Below, piece by piece: positions 22,500 to 33,658 of a stretch of DNA of 64,000 nt (its first letter is position 1; each line of letters starts with the position of its first letter). The notes under the pieces are model-generated. The model made no database searches, was not told the origin of the DNA, and saw only the letters and a list, made by a program, of their open reading frames with translations. A program made the translations under genes and the position numbers. Source of the DNA: Cervus elaphus (Eukaryota > Chordata > Mammalia > Artiodactyla > Cervidae); assembly GCF_910594005.1 (NCBI RefSeq), contig NC_057818.1, forward strand, positions 60,276,001 through 60,340,000, read 5' to 3'.

Positions 22500-23220
22500 G
22501 AATTCATTAATTAGTTTTCTGGTAGATACTTTAGGGTTTTCTATATAAAGTATCGTTTCTCTATAATAGTGACAGTGTTACTTCTTCTCTTAGGCGTTGG
22601 ATGTCTCTTATTAAATGTTTGTCCAAATGCTGTGGCTAGGACCTCCACACTGTTAAACCAGAGTGGCAAGAGTGAGCATCCTTCCCTTGGTCCTGATTTT
22701 AGAGGAAAAAGCTTTCAGATATGGGTTTGCCATAAGTGGCCTTTATTATGTTGAGATGTATTTTCTCTGTGCCCATTTTTCTGAGAGTATTTACCATGAA
22801 TGGATGTTAGATTTTGTCAATGCTTTTTCTACCTCTACTGACACAATCTTGTGTTTCTCTTCCTTTTCTTAATGTGGTGTATCAAGTGGATTGATTTGTG
22901 GATTTTTAAACATCTTGCATCTCTTGAAGAATGCTGTGTGATAATCATTTATGATGCCTTTTATAGATTGTTGAATTCTGTCTGCTAATATTTTCTTGGA
23001 AGCTTTTTTCAACCATATTCATCAAGAAATTGATCTGTAATTTTCTGTAGTGTTTCATTATAATAATGATTTCAGCCTAGAGATAGCCTGATAGAATATA
23101 TTTAAGAGTGTCCCCCTCCTCTTCAACTTTTTGGTATAGTTTCAGAAGGATAGATATTATTTTAAAAAATGTTTCATAGGATCACATGTGACACCCTCAA
23201 GTCCTTGACATTGTTTTCTG
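21885..23220 (-). mobile_element. Old L1 fragment, antisense (duplicon 2)
   Basis: This is the paralogue of 4076-5440, with the same internal deletion joining the ORF2 C-terminus to the reverse-transcriptase region at the TG array (22468-22496). No coding capacity. Confidence 0.85.
22468..22496. repeat. (TG)n microsatellite, duplicon 2
   Basis: About 14 uninterrupted TG units at the L1 deletion join; intermediate in length between its paralogues. Confidence 0.95.
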
Positions 23221-23230
23221 GGAGGTATTT

Positions 23231-23313
23231 GATTCAGTTCAGTTCAGTTCAGTCACTCATCGTGTCCGACTCTTTCCAACCCCATGAACCGCAGTACACC
23301 AGGCCTCCCTGTC
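23231..23313 (-). mobile_element. BovB 3' end, left of the retrovirus
   Basis: The 3' end of an antisense BovB (CAGTTCAGTT repeats to 'caggcctccctgtc') is cut at 23313 by the endogenous retrovirus. It continues at 33659. The duplicated target CCTGTC occupies 23308-23313 and 33659-33664. Confidence 0.93.
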
Positions 23314-23717
23314 TGACAGGGGATGTTTAACAGGAGGGTTCCTATGTGCTATTTCTCATAAATCCTCTGTTCCTTATCAGTGGAACAGCAAGCTGCTTCC
23401 AGGGCTGGGGTCAGTGTGTGAGACAGGCTTGGGTCTCCTTCAGTAAACATTCTCTTTATGAGAAAACTGCTTTGTCTTAATCCTCTTTCTTGAGATATGG
23501 ATTCTCTCTTGACCTTATGACCATCGTTAATCCCTTGTTCCCTTGGTAATGGTTGCTATACGTTTAATTTTCTGAACTTTATCATTGTTGAAAGAAATTC
23601 CTTGTACAGCAGCCTACATATACTCACAAAAAGATCATTAAAGCACCTTTGCTCCATCAGAGCTTAGGTCCCCATGCCTTTTCTCTCTCACTCTCTATCC
23701 AGTAAAGGATCCCAACA
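23314..23717 (+). repeat. 5' LTR of the class II ERV
   Basis: It starts TGACAGGGG and ends CCCAACA. It matches the 3' LTR from the start through the ATTAAA polyadenylation-type signal (23637-23642) and 'cagagcttagg'. It is 404 bp against 635 bp for the 3' LTR: about 230 bp of the downstream (U5-side) part are absent between about 23690 and 23697. Confidence 0.92.
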
Positions 23718-23719
23718 TG

Positions 23720-23738
23720 TGGCACCGAGAACAGGAAC
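23720..23738 (+). promoter_or_regulatory. Primer-binding site, lysine-tRNA-like
   Basis: TGGCACCGAGAACAGGAAC, two bases after the LTR, resembles a tRNA-Lys primer site with a few differences. Betaretroviruses normally use lysine tRNAs. Confidence 0.7.
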
Positions 23739-23789
23739 TCTGGTATACGTGGCATTTCAGACGGAGTGCCTCAGGGCCTATTGAGGTCA

Positions 23790-23795
23790 GTAAGT
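23790..23795 (+). promoter_or_regulatory. Candidate proviral major splice donor
   Basis: GTAAGT sits 9 bp upstream of the gag start at 23804, the usual place for the leader donor used to make env mRNA. Inferred from motif and position. Confidence 0.5.
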
Positions 23796-23803
23796 ACTAA
23801 GAC

Positions 23804-26400
23804 ATGGGTCAAATGGCTAAAAAGCCCCCTTATTTCTCTACTGAACTTCAAATGGCTGGAAAGCCCATCATCTCTCTACTTTACTTCACCATTTGTTTAA
23901 AGCTCAGGGACTTTTGGTTTTGCACCAACAAATAGAAGCTTACCTTTAAACAGTGGTTAATTGTAATCCTTGGTTCCCTGATAAAGACAGTTTTGATGCA
24001 GAAATTTGGTACCGGGATCAAAGAAAATGTTGAATGAGCCACCAAATGGAGAAAAAAATATCCCAATCGATTTCTGGCCCCATGGGCTCTCATTAAAGCT
24101 GTGATTCTGATGGCTAACAAACACATGAAAAGATGCTCAACATCACTCATTATTAGAGAAATGCAAATCAAAACCACAATGAGGTACCATTACACGCCAG
24201 TCAGGATGGCTGCTATCCAAAAGTCTACAAGCAATAAATGCTGGAGAGGGTGTGGAGAAAAGGGAACCCTCTTACACTGTTGGTGGGAATGCAAACTAAT
24301 ACAGCCGCTATGGAATACAGTGTGGAGATATCTTAAAAAACTGGAAATAGAACTGCCATATGACCCAGGAATACCACTGCTGGGCATACACACTGAGGAA
24401 ACCAGAATTGACAGAGACACATGTACCCCAATGTTCATCGCAGCACTGTTTATAATAGCCAGGACATGGAAGCAACCTAGATGCCCATCAGCAGATGAAT
24501 GGATAAGGAAGCTGTGGTACATATACACCATGGAATATTACTCAGCTGTTAAAAAGAATTCATTTGAATCAGTCCTAATGAGATGGATGAAACTGGAGCC
24601 CATTATACAGAGTGAAGTAAGCCAGAAATATAAAGAACATTACAGCATACTAACACATATATATGGAATCTAGAAAGATGATAACGATAACCCTATATGC
24701 AAAACAGAAAAAGAGACACAGAAATACAGAACAGACTTGAACTCTGTGGGAGAAAGTGAGGGTGGGATATTTCAAAAGAACAACATGTATACTATCTATG
24801 GTGAAACAGATCACCAGCCCAGGTGGGATGCATCAGACAAGTGCTCAGGCCTGGTGCACTGGGAAGACCCAGAGGAATCGGGTGGAGAGGGAGGTGGGAG
24901 GGGGGATCGGGATGGGGAATACGTGTAAATCTATGGCTGATTCATATCAATGTATGACAAAACCCACTGAAATGTTGTGAAGTAATTAGCCTCCAACTAA
25001 TAAAAAAAATAAAATAAAATAAAATAATGTCAAAAAAAATAAATAAAGCTGTAATTCTGCCATTTCAAGGTAACTTCTAGCCCTCCTAATATTCGACAAC
25101 AGACAGAACACTTGTTACATGAATATAAATTAAATGATAAAACTTTACAAAAGGTCCAATTAGAACAACATAAAATATTTCAGAATTTTCCTACAAACCC
25201 TGCCCCGGCTGCTCCGAATGCTCCTCCTCTGCCAGCAGGCACAAATCCAGAAGGCTCTCCTTCGCTAGAAACTAATGATTCTAACAATGACTCTCATGAG
25301 ACACTTTTTGACACCAAAATTGGCAATCCTTTTTTAAATAATAATGAGAAGTCCTTAGCACAGACTCATATTTGCAAAAAATTGGTATGTACTCACTCTC
25401 CTCCATGACAGAAACTCTCTGAATTACTGGCTTTGCAATCACAAGTCTCTGAACCCGATGGTTTCTCTGCCTTTCCAGTTTTAAGAAATCCTGATGCTCA
25501 AGGGCACATAATACCTCAATATGAAGGTATTAGCTTTTTTTTTGGGGGGGGGGGTATTAGCTTTTTTTACATGCAACAAATGAAAAAGTCTTTAACTGTG
25601 TATTGCCCACATTAGTCTTTTACTAAAGAGCTTCTAAATGCTGTGGCATCTTCCATTGGAAACTTTATTCCCTATGATTGGCGAATTCTAGTAAAAGCTC
25701 TCCTTAAACCAGGAGAATATCTTCAATGGACAATGGGTTTCATGATATAGCCAGAGATCATGCTAACAAGAATTACTGAGCTGGCACTCCCAAAACCAAA
25801 TGACTTTTGAAATGTTAACTGACACCAGACAATTTGATGCCATAGAAACTCAAATAAAATGCCCTTCCTTGTTGCACGAACAATTAAAAACAGTGGCCCT
25901 TGAAACTTGGGATCATATTACTCCTCAAGGAGAGCCTACAGGTAGCTACACCAAAATATTACAAGGACCTAATGAAAAGTATGCTGATTTTTTAGCTAGA
26001 TTAGAAACTGCTATTTCCCATACTGTAATTGGAGAAGAAGCCAAAAGACAGCTAGAGAAATTAATTGTTTATGAGAATGCAAATCAGGAATGTCAAAGAG
26101 CTATCACTCCAATTCATGAGACTGGGACTATTATTGATTATTTGAAGGTTTGTCTCAATCTAGGATCAGAAACTCAAAAGATGCAAATGGTAGCTGAGAC
26201 AACGGCTGCTGCCTTTAGAAAGGAAAATGAAGGATGCTTTACAAGTAGAGATTAAAAACCATTTAAAAATGGACTGCTCTAAGAGGGTTAATAAACAAAA
26301 CCGCCAAGAATTTGCCCTCACTGCCATAGAGGAATGCATTGGCCAAAGATTGTAAATCTAAATTTGATATTGAAGGAAGACCTATTCCAGGAAACTCCAA
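23804..26400 (+). pseudogene. ERV gag remnant, split by an L1
   Basis: It starts ATG-GGT-CAA, giving Met-Gly-Gln and so a possible myristoylated matrix N-terminus. A stop follows in matrix near 23930, and the L1 at 24110-25043 interrupts it. After the L1 come a proline-rich segment (25112-25408), the capsid start (near 25433, NPDAQGHIIPQYE), and the capsid core (25800-26255) with a major homology region at 25962-26012 (QGP..E.Y.DF..RL). One CCHC zinc-knuckle begins at 26313 but its frame is broken by an indel. Several stops separate these parts, so no Gag can be made. Confidence 0.9.
24110..25043 (+). mobile_element. 5'-truncated L1 inserted in ERV gag
   Basis: The L1 ORF2 C-terminus is open at 24110-24673 (188 codons, ending SILTHIYGI), then a 3'UTR and an A-rich tail follow. 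A 16-bp target duplication with one difference flanks it: TAAAGCTGTGATTCTG at 24094-24109 and 25044-25059. The intact C-terminal frame suggests a younger insertion than the L1 at 6107. Confidence 0.94.
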
Positions 26401-26748
26401 GCAGGGGACCCCCCAGGTCCCCTTCAACAAAAACCAGGGGCAAATTCCATGTTTTCCCTCAAACCCTCAATATCTGGCAGTGTTGCTGTCAATATATCAG
26501 CCCTAAATGATTTTCTCCTTTACCCTCAAGCAGTCCCTTCTACAATCTCTACCGGACTTTTTGGGCCCCCACCCCCACAAAACTTTGGTCTTTACTCGGC
26601 TGATCTAGTTTGATTTGTAAAGGAATTGCTGTTCACCCTGGAATAATTAATTCAGATTTTAAAGGAGAATTTCAAATCATGATGTCATCTCAGATTCTGT
26701 GGCAATTCAAAAAGGAGGACAAATTTGCTCAATTACTTCTTTTGCCTT

Positions 26749-27217
26749 AGTTAGTTCGGTCACTCAATCATGTCCGACTCTTTGTGACCCCATGAACCGC
26801 AGCAGGCCAGGCCTCCCTCTCCATCACCAACTCCTGGAGTTCACACAAACTCATGCCCATCGAGTCGGTGATGCCATCCAACCATCTCATCCTCTGTCGT
26901 CCCCTTCTCCTCCTGCCCCCAATCCCTCCCAGCATTAGGGTCTTTTCCAATGAGTCCACCCTTTGCATGAGGTGGCCAAAGTATTGGAATTTCAGCTTCA
27001 GAATCAGTCCCTCCAATGAACACCCAGAACCTATCTCCTTCAGGATGGACTGGTTGGATCTCCCTGTAGTCCACAGGACTCTCAAGACTCTTCTCCAACA
27101 CCACAGTTCAAAAGCTTCAGTTTTTCAGCTCTTAGCTTTCTTCACAGTCCAACTCTCACATGCATACATGTGACTGGAAAAACCATAGCCTTGACCAGAT
27201 GGACCATTGTTAGCAAC
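26749..27217 (-). mobile_element. 5'-truncated BovB, antisense, in ERV pro
   Basis: Antisense BovB 3' portion ('gtcactcaatcatgtccgac' onward) ending near 27217, after which the retroviral sequence resumes. The reverse frame 26768-27085 is the BovB C-terminus (GGRRRRGRQRMRWLDGITDS). Target-site duplication is unclear. Confidence 0.9.
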
Positions 27218-27549
27218 ACATTTCTATTAACTCCTCTAATGATATATGGACTGGCAGATTCAACAGTACAGACCAGAAACAATCCTTATGGACATCATTG
27301 GTATCTGAATATGCCTGACCAAATATAAATATAAAAATTAATGGTAAAAGATTTTCTGGTCTCCTTGACACTGGATCTGATATTACTATTGTTTCCAAAC
27401 ACTTATGGCCCAAATCATGGCCTATACAAAAAGTCTCTTGCCAAATAGCAGGAATTTCTCAAACCAAAATGCAAGAAGTCTATCAAAGTGTTCAAATATA
27501 CCCCTGTGACGGACCAGAAGGCCAACCTGCAACATTAAGACCTTATGTG

Positions 27550-27682
27550 GTAAGTGAGTGAAGTGAAGTCGCTCAGTTGTGTCTGATTCTTTGCTAACCC
27601 GTGGACTGTATAACCCATTAGGCTCCTCCATCCATGGGATTCTCCAGGCAAGAATATTGGAGTGGGTTGCCATTTCCTTCTT
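27550..27682 (+). mobile_element. Bov-tA SINE in ERV pro
   Basis: Landmarks are 'agtgaagtgaagtcgctcag' and 'gattctccaggcaagaatat'. The target duplication is CTTATGTG (27542-27549 and 27683-27690) and extends four more bases with one difference. Confidence 0.88.
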
Positions 27683-28329
27683 CTTATGTGATAAATGCAC
27701 CCCTTAATCTAATAGGAAACACTGACTTATGCAGTGGCAAACTCAGATATACATTCCACATTTTTCCTAGGGGCCACTGCTCATTTAACAAACAAAGCAA
27801 TTATTAAAATAACAGGGAAAAATGACGAGCCTATTTGGACAGAGCAATGGCCCCTTATGAAAGATAAATTACAGGCTGCTAAAGAACTTATAGACACACA
27901 ATTAAAATCAAGACATATTGAGGAAGCTTGCTTTCCTTGAAACTCTCCTATTTTTGTTATAAAAAAGAAATCTAAAAAACGGTGTCTCTTAACAGACGTT
28001 AGAAAAGTTAATGCATCTATGAAACCTATGGGTATATTGCAACTAGGGATCCCATCACCTACTACTATTCCTCAAAATTGGCATATTATTATTGTTGATT
28101 TACAAGATTGCTTTTTCAATATACCCCTACACCCTTTAGACTGGGAGAGATTCACTTTCTCTCTCCCTTATCCTAATCATATTGGGTCTCATAAAAGATT
28201 TCAATGGACTATGTTACCTCAAGATATGCTTAACAGTCGCACTATTTGTCAGAATTTTGTAGCCAAGGCTTTACACCCAATGTGATAACAATTCCCTCAT
28301 GCATATATCATTAATGATATACTGTGACT

Positions 28330-28777
28330 ATAAAAAAGAAAAATGACATTTTTGACACTGAATGGCCATGATATTCTTTAGACGCCAGAAAAAAATGATT
28401 AAAATAAAATCATTTCTGAAAACCGGTTTTTCTTACACATGCAGTTATGAAAAGGTTAACTTGTTAAAATCCTTTTTTGAAGCTTCAATTCTGCCTGGGA
28501 AACAAAAACAGGCCTAGGAAAAAGCCATAAGTTAACTCTTATCATGCCCTTGGGATACACAGCCCACTCTATCTGTGACTCCAGTCATAAACAAATTGGA
28601 AGAACTAAAAAAAAAAAGTTTTTTTTTTACTTTCAAGCGGAAAACTATCTCTATCCGTCTATCTAAATTTTTCTGTGTCTCAATGTATGTCTTTTTTTTT
28701 GATAATATGAAGTTAAGTGAGCTCTATTTAAATTCAGATTCCTGTGAACTGAAAAATATTCAATATTAAATACAATG
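28330..28777. other. Unassigned stretch in ERV pol
   Basis: AT-rich with T-runs near 28617 and 28690. I cannot match it to retroviral domains or a repeat family. It may be highly decayed pol. It ends in the target duplication of the BovB at 28778. Confidence 0.4.
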
Positions 28778-29517
28778 TTTCAGTTCAGTTCAGTTCAGCC
28801 GCTCAGTCATGTCCAACTCTTTGCAACCCCATGAATCTCAGCACGCCAGGCCTCCCTGTCCATCACCAACTCCTAGAGTTTATTCAAACTCATGTCCGTG
28901 AAGTCGGTGATGCCATCCAGCCATCTCATCCTCTGTCGTCCCCTTTTCCTCCTGCCCTCAATCCCTCCCAGCATCAGGGTCTTTTCCAATGATTCAACTC
29001 TTTGCTGGAGGTGGCCAAATATTGGAGTTTCAGCTTCAGTGTCAGTCCTTCCAGTGAACACCCAGGACTGATCTTCTTTAGGATGGACTGGTTGGATCTC
29101 CTTGCAGTCCAAGGGACTCTCAAGAGTCTTCTCCAACACCACAGTTCAAAAGCATCAATTTTTCCATGCTCAGCTTTCTTCACAGTCCAACTCTCACATC
29201 CATACATGACCACTGGAAAAAGCATAGCCTTGACTAGGCGGACCTTTGTTGGCAAAGTAATGTCTCTGCTTTTGAATATGCTGTCTAGGTAGGTCATAAG
29301 TTTCCTTCCAAGGAGTAAGCGTCTTTGAATTTCATGGCTGCAATCACCATCTGCAGTGATTTTGGAGCCCCTCAAAATAAAGTCTGACACTGTTTCCACT
29401 GTTTCCCCATCTATTTTTCATGAAGTGATGGGACCAGATGCCATGATCTTAGTTTTCTGAATGTTGAGCTTTAAGCCAACTTTTTCACCGTCCTCTTTCA
29501 CTTTCATCAAGAGGCTG
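28778..29517 (-). mobile_element. 5'-truncated BovB, antisense, in ERV pol
   Basis: A 740-bp BovB 3' portion. Reverse frames 28974-29399 and 28873-29142 are well-preserved C-terminal coding sequence (DFILRGSKITADGDCSHEIQ). The target duplication is AAATACAATG at 28768-28777 and AAATAAAATG at 29518-29527, with one difference. Confidence 0.92.
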
Positions 29518-29679
29518 AAATAAAATGTAGAGTTGATTTAAATATAAATATAATTTAAATTGTTTGCTAATCTAATTATGACATATCTTAAGTCATCAAC
29601 ATTATATAATACTTTTATTGTGCCTAGGTTTAAGGTAAACTAAATTTGTCAACAAAAAGATATACTTTATATATATACT

Positions 29680-29803
29680 GCTGCTAAGTCGCTTCAGTCG
29701 TGTCCAACTCTCTGCAACCCCATAGATGGCAGCCCACCAGCTTCCCCCATCCCTGGGATTCTCCAGGCAAGAACACTGGAATGGGTTGCCATTTCCCTCT
29801 CCA
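29680..29803 (+). mobile_element. Bov-tA SINE
   Basis: 'ctgctgctaagtcgcttcag' through 'gggttgccatttccctctcc', inserted in a TATATA-rich target that repeats on both sides. Confidence 0.88.
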
Positions 29804-29813
29804 TATATATATA

Positions 29814-29850
<37 letters not shown>
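29804..29850. repeat. (TA)n-rich simple repeat
   Basis: Alternating TA runs, interrupted once by AAATAT, directly after the SINE tail. Confidence 0.9.
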
Positions 29851-29853
<3 letters not shown>

Positions 29854-31099
29854 TGAAAACCTTTAGATAAACTCTATTAAAAGTAATAATCTATCATTAT
29901 AATCTAAAATAATCTCTTAGGATTGGGATAACTTAAATTTCTAGAGTAATGCTAAACTAAATAATAAAAATTCAATAAATAGCTAGGTCATTTCCAAATA
30001 AAATAAGATTTTAAAACATTAATCACTGAACACTACTTTCCTCTTACAGATCTTTTTTCTTACAGAAAACCTAAAGAGTTTTGGACTATTAATAGATATA
30101 TAACTATGTTATATTATAATAAATATATTGTTTAAATATTATGGTATATGTGTGTGTATATTTACATATATAAAAATAAATATATATTATAATATATAAT
30201 ATAATAAGTATATTCACCAATCTATAAAATGCTAATATACAAGACAGTTCATCGTTGCTAAAGAAAAATAATATATATATATATATTTAATAAAAAGGTA
30301 CAAGGAATGACGATTGAAATGATGAATACAAAAACAGAAAAAAGATTTATGGCAAATGCATGTACCTCCTTGCCATGAACTTTCATCCTCTTCCTTCTTA
30401 CATGTCTTGATCTATACAAATTCTTCTTTTATATGGGCCACACCTCTCCGAGGTGAAGCTACACGACATGTTATAACCCACCTTTTAGCTTACTTTGCAA
30501 TAATGAGAACACCCAATTCTATAAAAACAGACAATGGCCCTGGCTGTATTTCTAGACAGTTCAAACAATTTTTGCTTTCATTCTCTATTAAACACATTAC
30601 AGACATCCTTGTAATCCACAAACACGAGACATAGTTAAACAAACACGTCACACACAGAAACTACAAAAAAAATTTGTTTTTTTAAACAGGAAATGGATAG
30701 GAACACTTCTATCTTCCTTATCTAGAGCAGACTCTACTAGATTTCAATGCAATATGTTCTTTAAGCCTATAATTATTGTTAATATAGCTTTATTTGTTTT
30801 GAATTTTTTTTAACTTACTGCAAGGAGATATTCTGACAAAAGCAGAAAAACATTTTGAAACACTGAAGGACACTTCCCTTCCTCTTCCCATTTGGTATCA
30901 AGACACGTTAACTAATCAATAGAAATCTAGAAAACTAATCTTACAGGGAAAGGGGTATGCTTCTATTTCTCCAGATAGATCCAATGAACTCACATGGCTT
31001 CCTCTTCGGAAGATTCGACCTAAGGGGGCCCCCAACATTCAAACTTGAGACGAAACAACTGAAACCTCAGGAGGAAGAAATTCCAGTACAAGCCATGGT

Positions 31100-33015
31100 G
31101 GCTTTAAAACATTTCCAAAAAATGCCACACTCGACGTCATCGACCTTATGATCTCCCTACTTGGGGACAGATAAAAACCCTTACTAATCACGTTGAAAAT
31201 CTGATTTCTCAGCAGGGAATGCCTCGGAATCTTGATTTTTTTTTTTTTTATTTTTTTTTTGCTATGCTTCCTTTGCTTGCTTTTGCTTCCCCCACTCAGG
31301 CTGACTTGATTGACCACACTTATTGGGCTTATGCACCTAACCCCCCTTTTTATTGTAGGTTCTAGAATGGACAGATATAGGACCAATCGTATCCACTAAT
31401 GACTCAACACATATGCCCCCTCCTTGGAGCTTGGAGGGACCCTCTCATCCTGAGACAGAAGGAAGTCTAATTGACATTTCTCTAGGCTATGAAATCCTTC
31501 CTTTATGCATGGGCACAACAAAATTATGTATTAATGTCAGTCGACAAACACGGGCTTTCATCCTGCCTCCAAAAAAGAACTTCCACACATTGCTTGGACT
31601 GTTTACTGCCCTGTCCTTTTCTGAAAACCATGTCAACACTACCAAAACTCTAGGAAGAGGACAAAAGTCAGAATGTAAGGGGTTTACTTATAAAGACATT
31701 AAATACACTCTATTTACTGAGATAGATGTCAAGCTGAATCAGGGAAATTAATGTTTATGGCCAATTACACCATTTTTGATTGGGGACCCTGTGGTATACG
31801 GCTATCTAACTGCTCAGATTATAATAACAGTACTATATGTGATTATGTTATTCAAGTAACAGAAAAGATTACCAACAGTTCAATGAAACACTGCCATGAA
31901 AAGGACTCCTTGGCTGGCTTGATGGCGAAATGACACGTTCTCGCCCTCAAATCATCCTTGATAAACAGATTGGGCCTAAACAATGGGACATCTGGAAACT
32001 TGCAGCAAGCACTGAAGAACTTGGGACCTAGACTGGACAATTCACAGGGACCAATCAGAGTCATAGTAATTATTTCTTTTGCTATCATCAATCATAGTTA
32101 TACAAGCCTGTGTTCCACTTCCTTTTGTTGTAGCTATAGGAAACTTAGAATTCATTAAGACTTTATGTTCTGTAACTTGTATAAATTGCAAATTATATAC
32201 TTGTCTTAACTCCTCTATTTCCTTAAGAAATGATTCCCTTTTGATTCTTCGATCTCGACGTAGTCTGTGGTTACCAATAAATCTCCAGTGGTCCTGGGAA
32301 GAAGGTCCCATGGCTGGACTTCCTTCCTGGTTACTTACTAAACTGCTCCAGTGATCTAAATGATTCATTGGATGGCTGATTCTCAGCATTTGGGATTAAT
32401 AGCTATTTGCACCACTGCTGCCATCAATGGCATTGCATTACAAACCTCAATTCAAACACATAATTTTATCCAAAATTGGACTAAAGATGCTCATACTATT
32501 TGGGGCACTCAGGCTCAGATAGATGAGGATATTTAAGATGAAATACAAGAACTGAAAACAGCCATCAAATGGGTTGGAGATCAATTAATAGATATACAAA
32601 AACAGGTGATACTAAAATGTGATTGGAATTCTACTCAATTTTGTGTTACTCCTGTTCAATTTAATCATCATGCCTACAACTGGGAACAAACCAAATTTCC
32701 TTTACAAAACATACATGATAATGTCTCTCTGAATGTACAGTATTACAAAAAGAAATCTTTGAAACCTCTTCTAAAAATGTGCCCTCTTCCACTCATTTGG
32801 AAACTTTAGCTGAACAACTAGCTGATCGATTATCTGGGCTAGACCCATACAGGTTGTTTCAAAGCATCACTCACAGCATCGGGTCAGGAACTATAATTTT
32901 GGTGATTGTCTTGACAATTATATTTGTCATTTACTGTTGCCTTCATGCAAAAATGGTTAAAACTAAACAAACTCAAATGGTCAGAGCCCTTTTAACAAAT
33001 ATTATAAATAAATAA
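31100..33015 (+). pseudogene. ERV env remnant
   Basis: A hydrophobic leader-like stretch lies near 31230-31300, within two long T-runs. A surface-subunit segment follows (31360-31751, with HMPPPW and GSLIDISLGYEILP), then a region with a CINCKLYTC cysteine cluster and a basic RSRR cleavage-like site (32079-32300). The transmembrane-subunit remnant runs from about 32370 to 33015, with a membrane anchor (near 32880-32945, GTIILVIVLTIIFVIYC) and a short tail. Its TAA at 33013-33015 overlaps the polypurine tract. Stops at several points (for example TAA at 32534-32536) inactivate it. The surface-segment motifs suggest a class II, HML-like env; the start is uncertain. Confidence 0.85.
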
Positions 33016-33023
33016 GGGAGAAT
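33014..33023 (+). promoter_or_regulatory. Polypurine tract of the ERV
   Basis: AAGGGAGAAT lies immediately before the TGTC of the 3' LTR, where plus-strand priming would occur. Confidence 0.65.
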
Positions 33024-33658
33024 TGTCAGGGGATGTTTAATGGGAGGATTCCTATGTGCTGTTTCTCATAAATCCTCTGTTCTTTATCAGTGGAAAGGCA
33101 AGCCGGTCCCAGAGCTGGGGTCACTGTGGGAGACAGGGTTGGGTCTCCATCAGTAAACATTCTCCTTATGACAAAACTTAGTCTCGATCCTCTTTTTTGA
33201 GATATGGATTGTCTCCTGACCTTATGACTGTTGTTAATCCCTCGTTCCCTCGGTAAGGGTTGCTGCACATTTAGTTTTCTGATCTTTATCATTGTCGAAA
33301 GAAATTCCTTGTACAACAGCCTATACATAATCACAAAGAGTTCATTAAAGCACATTTGCTCCATCAGAGCTTAGGTTCCCGTGTCTTTCCTCTCTCTCAC
33401 TCCCCACCCCCTCCCCACCACACCGCCACCCCCGGCTATTTCTCTGGAGCATAGAGACCCATCGTACTCACTCACCTACATGGGCTTTCAAGTTCCCATC
33501 GAGAGGGCACCCTGTGCCTTCATGAGCGATACAAGCCCTGTGTCAAGGGCTTTATTGGTCCTCGGTGTAAACCAGGGACTATCAACCACTTTTGCTCTTT
33601 CACTTCCTTATGAATGACTCCGGACCACCAGGTTCCAGTCCATTAAAGCATCCAAACA
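33024..33658 (+). repeat. 3' LTR of the class II ERV
   Basis: It starts TGTCAGGGG and ends TCCAAACA, with an ATTAAA signal at 33344-33349. It is 635 bp and carries about 230 bp (roughly 33402-33630) absent from the 5' LTR. Proviral LTRs start identical, so one has changed by a large indel. Confidence 0.92.

Larger units (their letters stand above)
26470..27735 (+). pseudogene. ERV pro remnant: dUTPase and aspartic protease
   Basis: A dUTPase-like segment (about 26600-26748, with the GIAVHPGI and FKGEF motifs) is followed, after a BovB insertion, by a protease segment with the LLDTGSD active site (DTG codons at 27367-27375). A dUTPase fused upstream of protease is characteristic of betaretroviruses. 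A Bov-tA SINE sits at the protease C-terminal side. Stops precede and follow both segments. Confidence 0.85.
29518..30300. other. AT-rich interval in ERV pol
   Basis: Very AT-rich sequence with a Bov-tA SINE (29680-29803) and TA-rich simple repeats. No retroviral domain is recognised here. Confidence 0.5.
27735..31022 (+). pseudogene. ERV pol remnant: RT fingers/palm and integrase
   Basis: Reverse transcriptase is recognisable from about 27800 to 28320, with EQWPL, LTDVRKVNA and the catalytic DLQDCFFNIPL block at 28097-28129. The YxDD region near 28305 is altered, and a stop follows. From 28330 to 30300 no polymerase thumb, RNase H or integrase zinc domain is recognisable; that interval holds BovB, a SINE and AT-rich sequence. 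The integrase core returns at 30356-30634 with a KTDNGP motif (Asp codon 30530-30532), and the integrase C-terminus lies at about 30880-31022. Multiple stops; non-functional. Confidence 0.87.
23314..33658 (+). mobile_element. Class II (betaretrovirus-like) endogenous retrovirus, degenerate, with nested insertions
   Basis: The provirus has LTRs at both ends, a lysine-tRNA-like primer site and remnants of gag, pro (dUTPase and protease), pol and env in order. It is flanked by a 6-bp target duplication (CCTGTC), typical of class II elements, inside a BovB that is continuous when the provirus is removed. All genes carry stops or frameshifts, and a large part of pol (RT thumb, RNase H, integrase N-terminus) is not recognisable. 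Later insertions are an L1 (24110-25043), BovB pieces (about 26749-27217 and 28778-29517) and two Bov-tA SINEs. It cannot make infectious particles. Confidence 0.93.

Noticed and set aside
25800..26255. A 151-codon open frame as a domesticated gag gene
   Set aside because: It is only the capsid core of a broken provirus, with stops on both sides and no sign of a preserved longer frame.
32779..33015. A possible syncytin-like env
   Set aside because: The frame covers only the membrane anchor and tail; the rest of env is broken by several stops.
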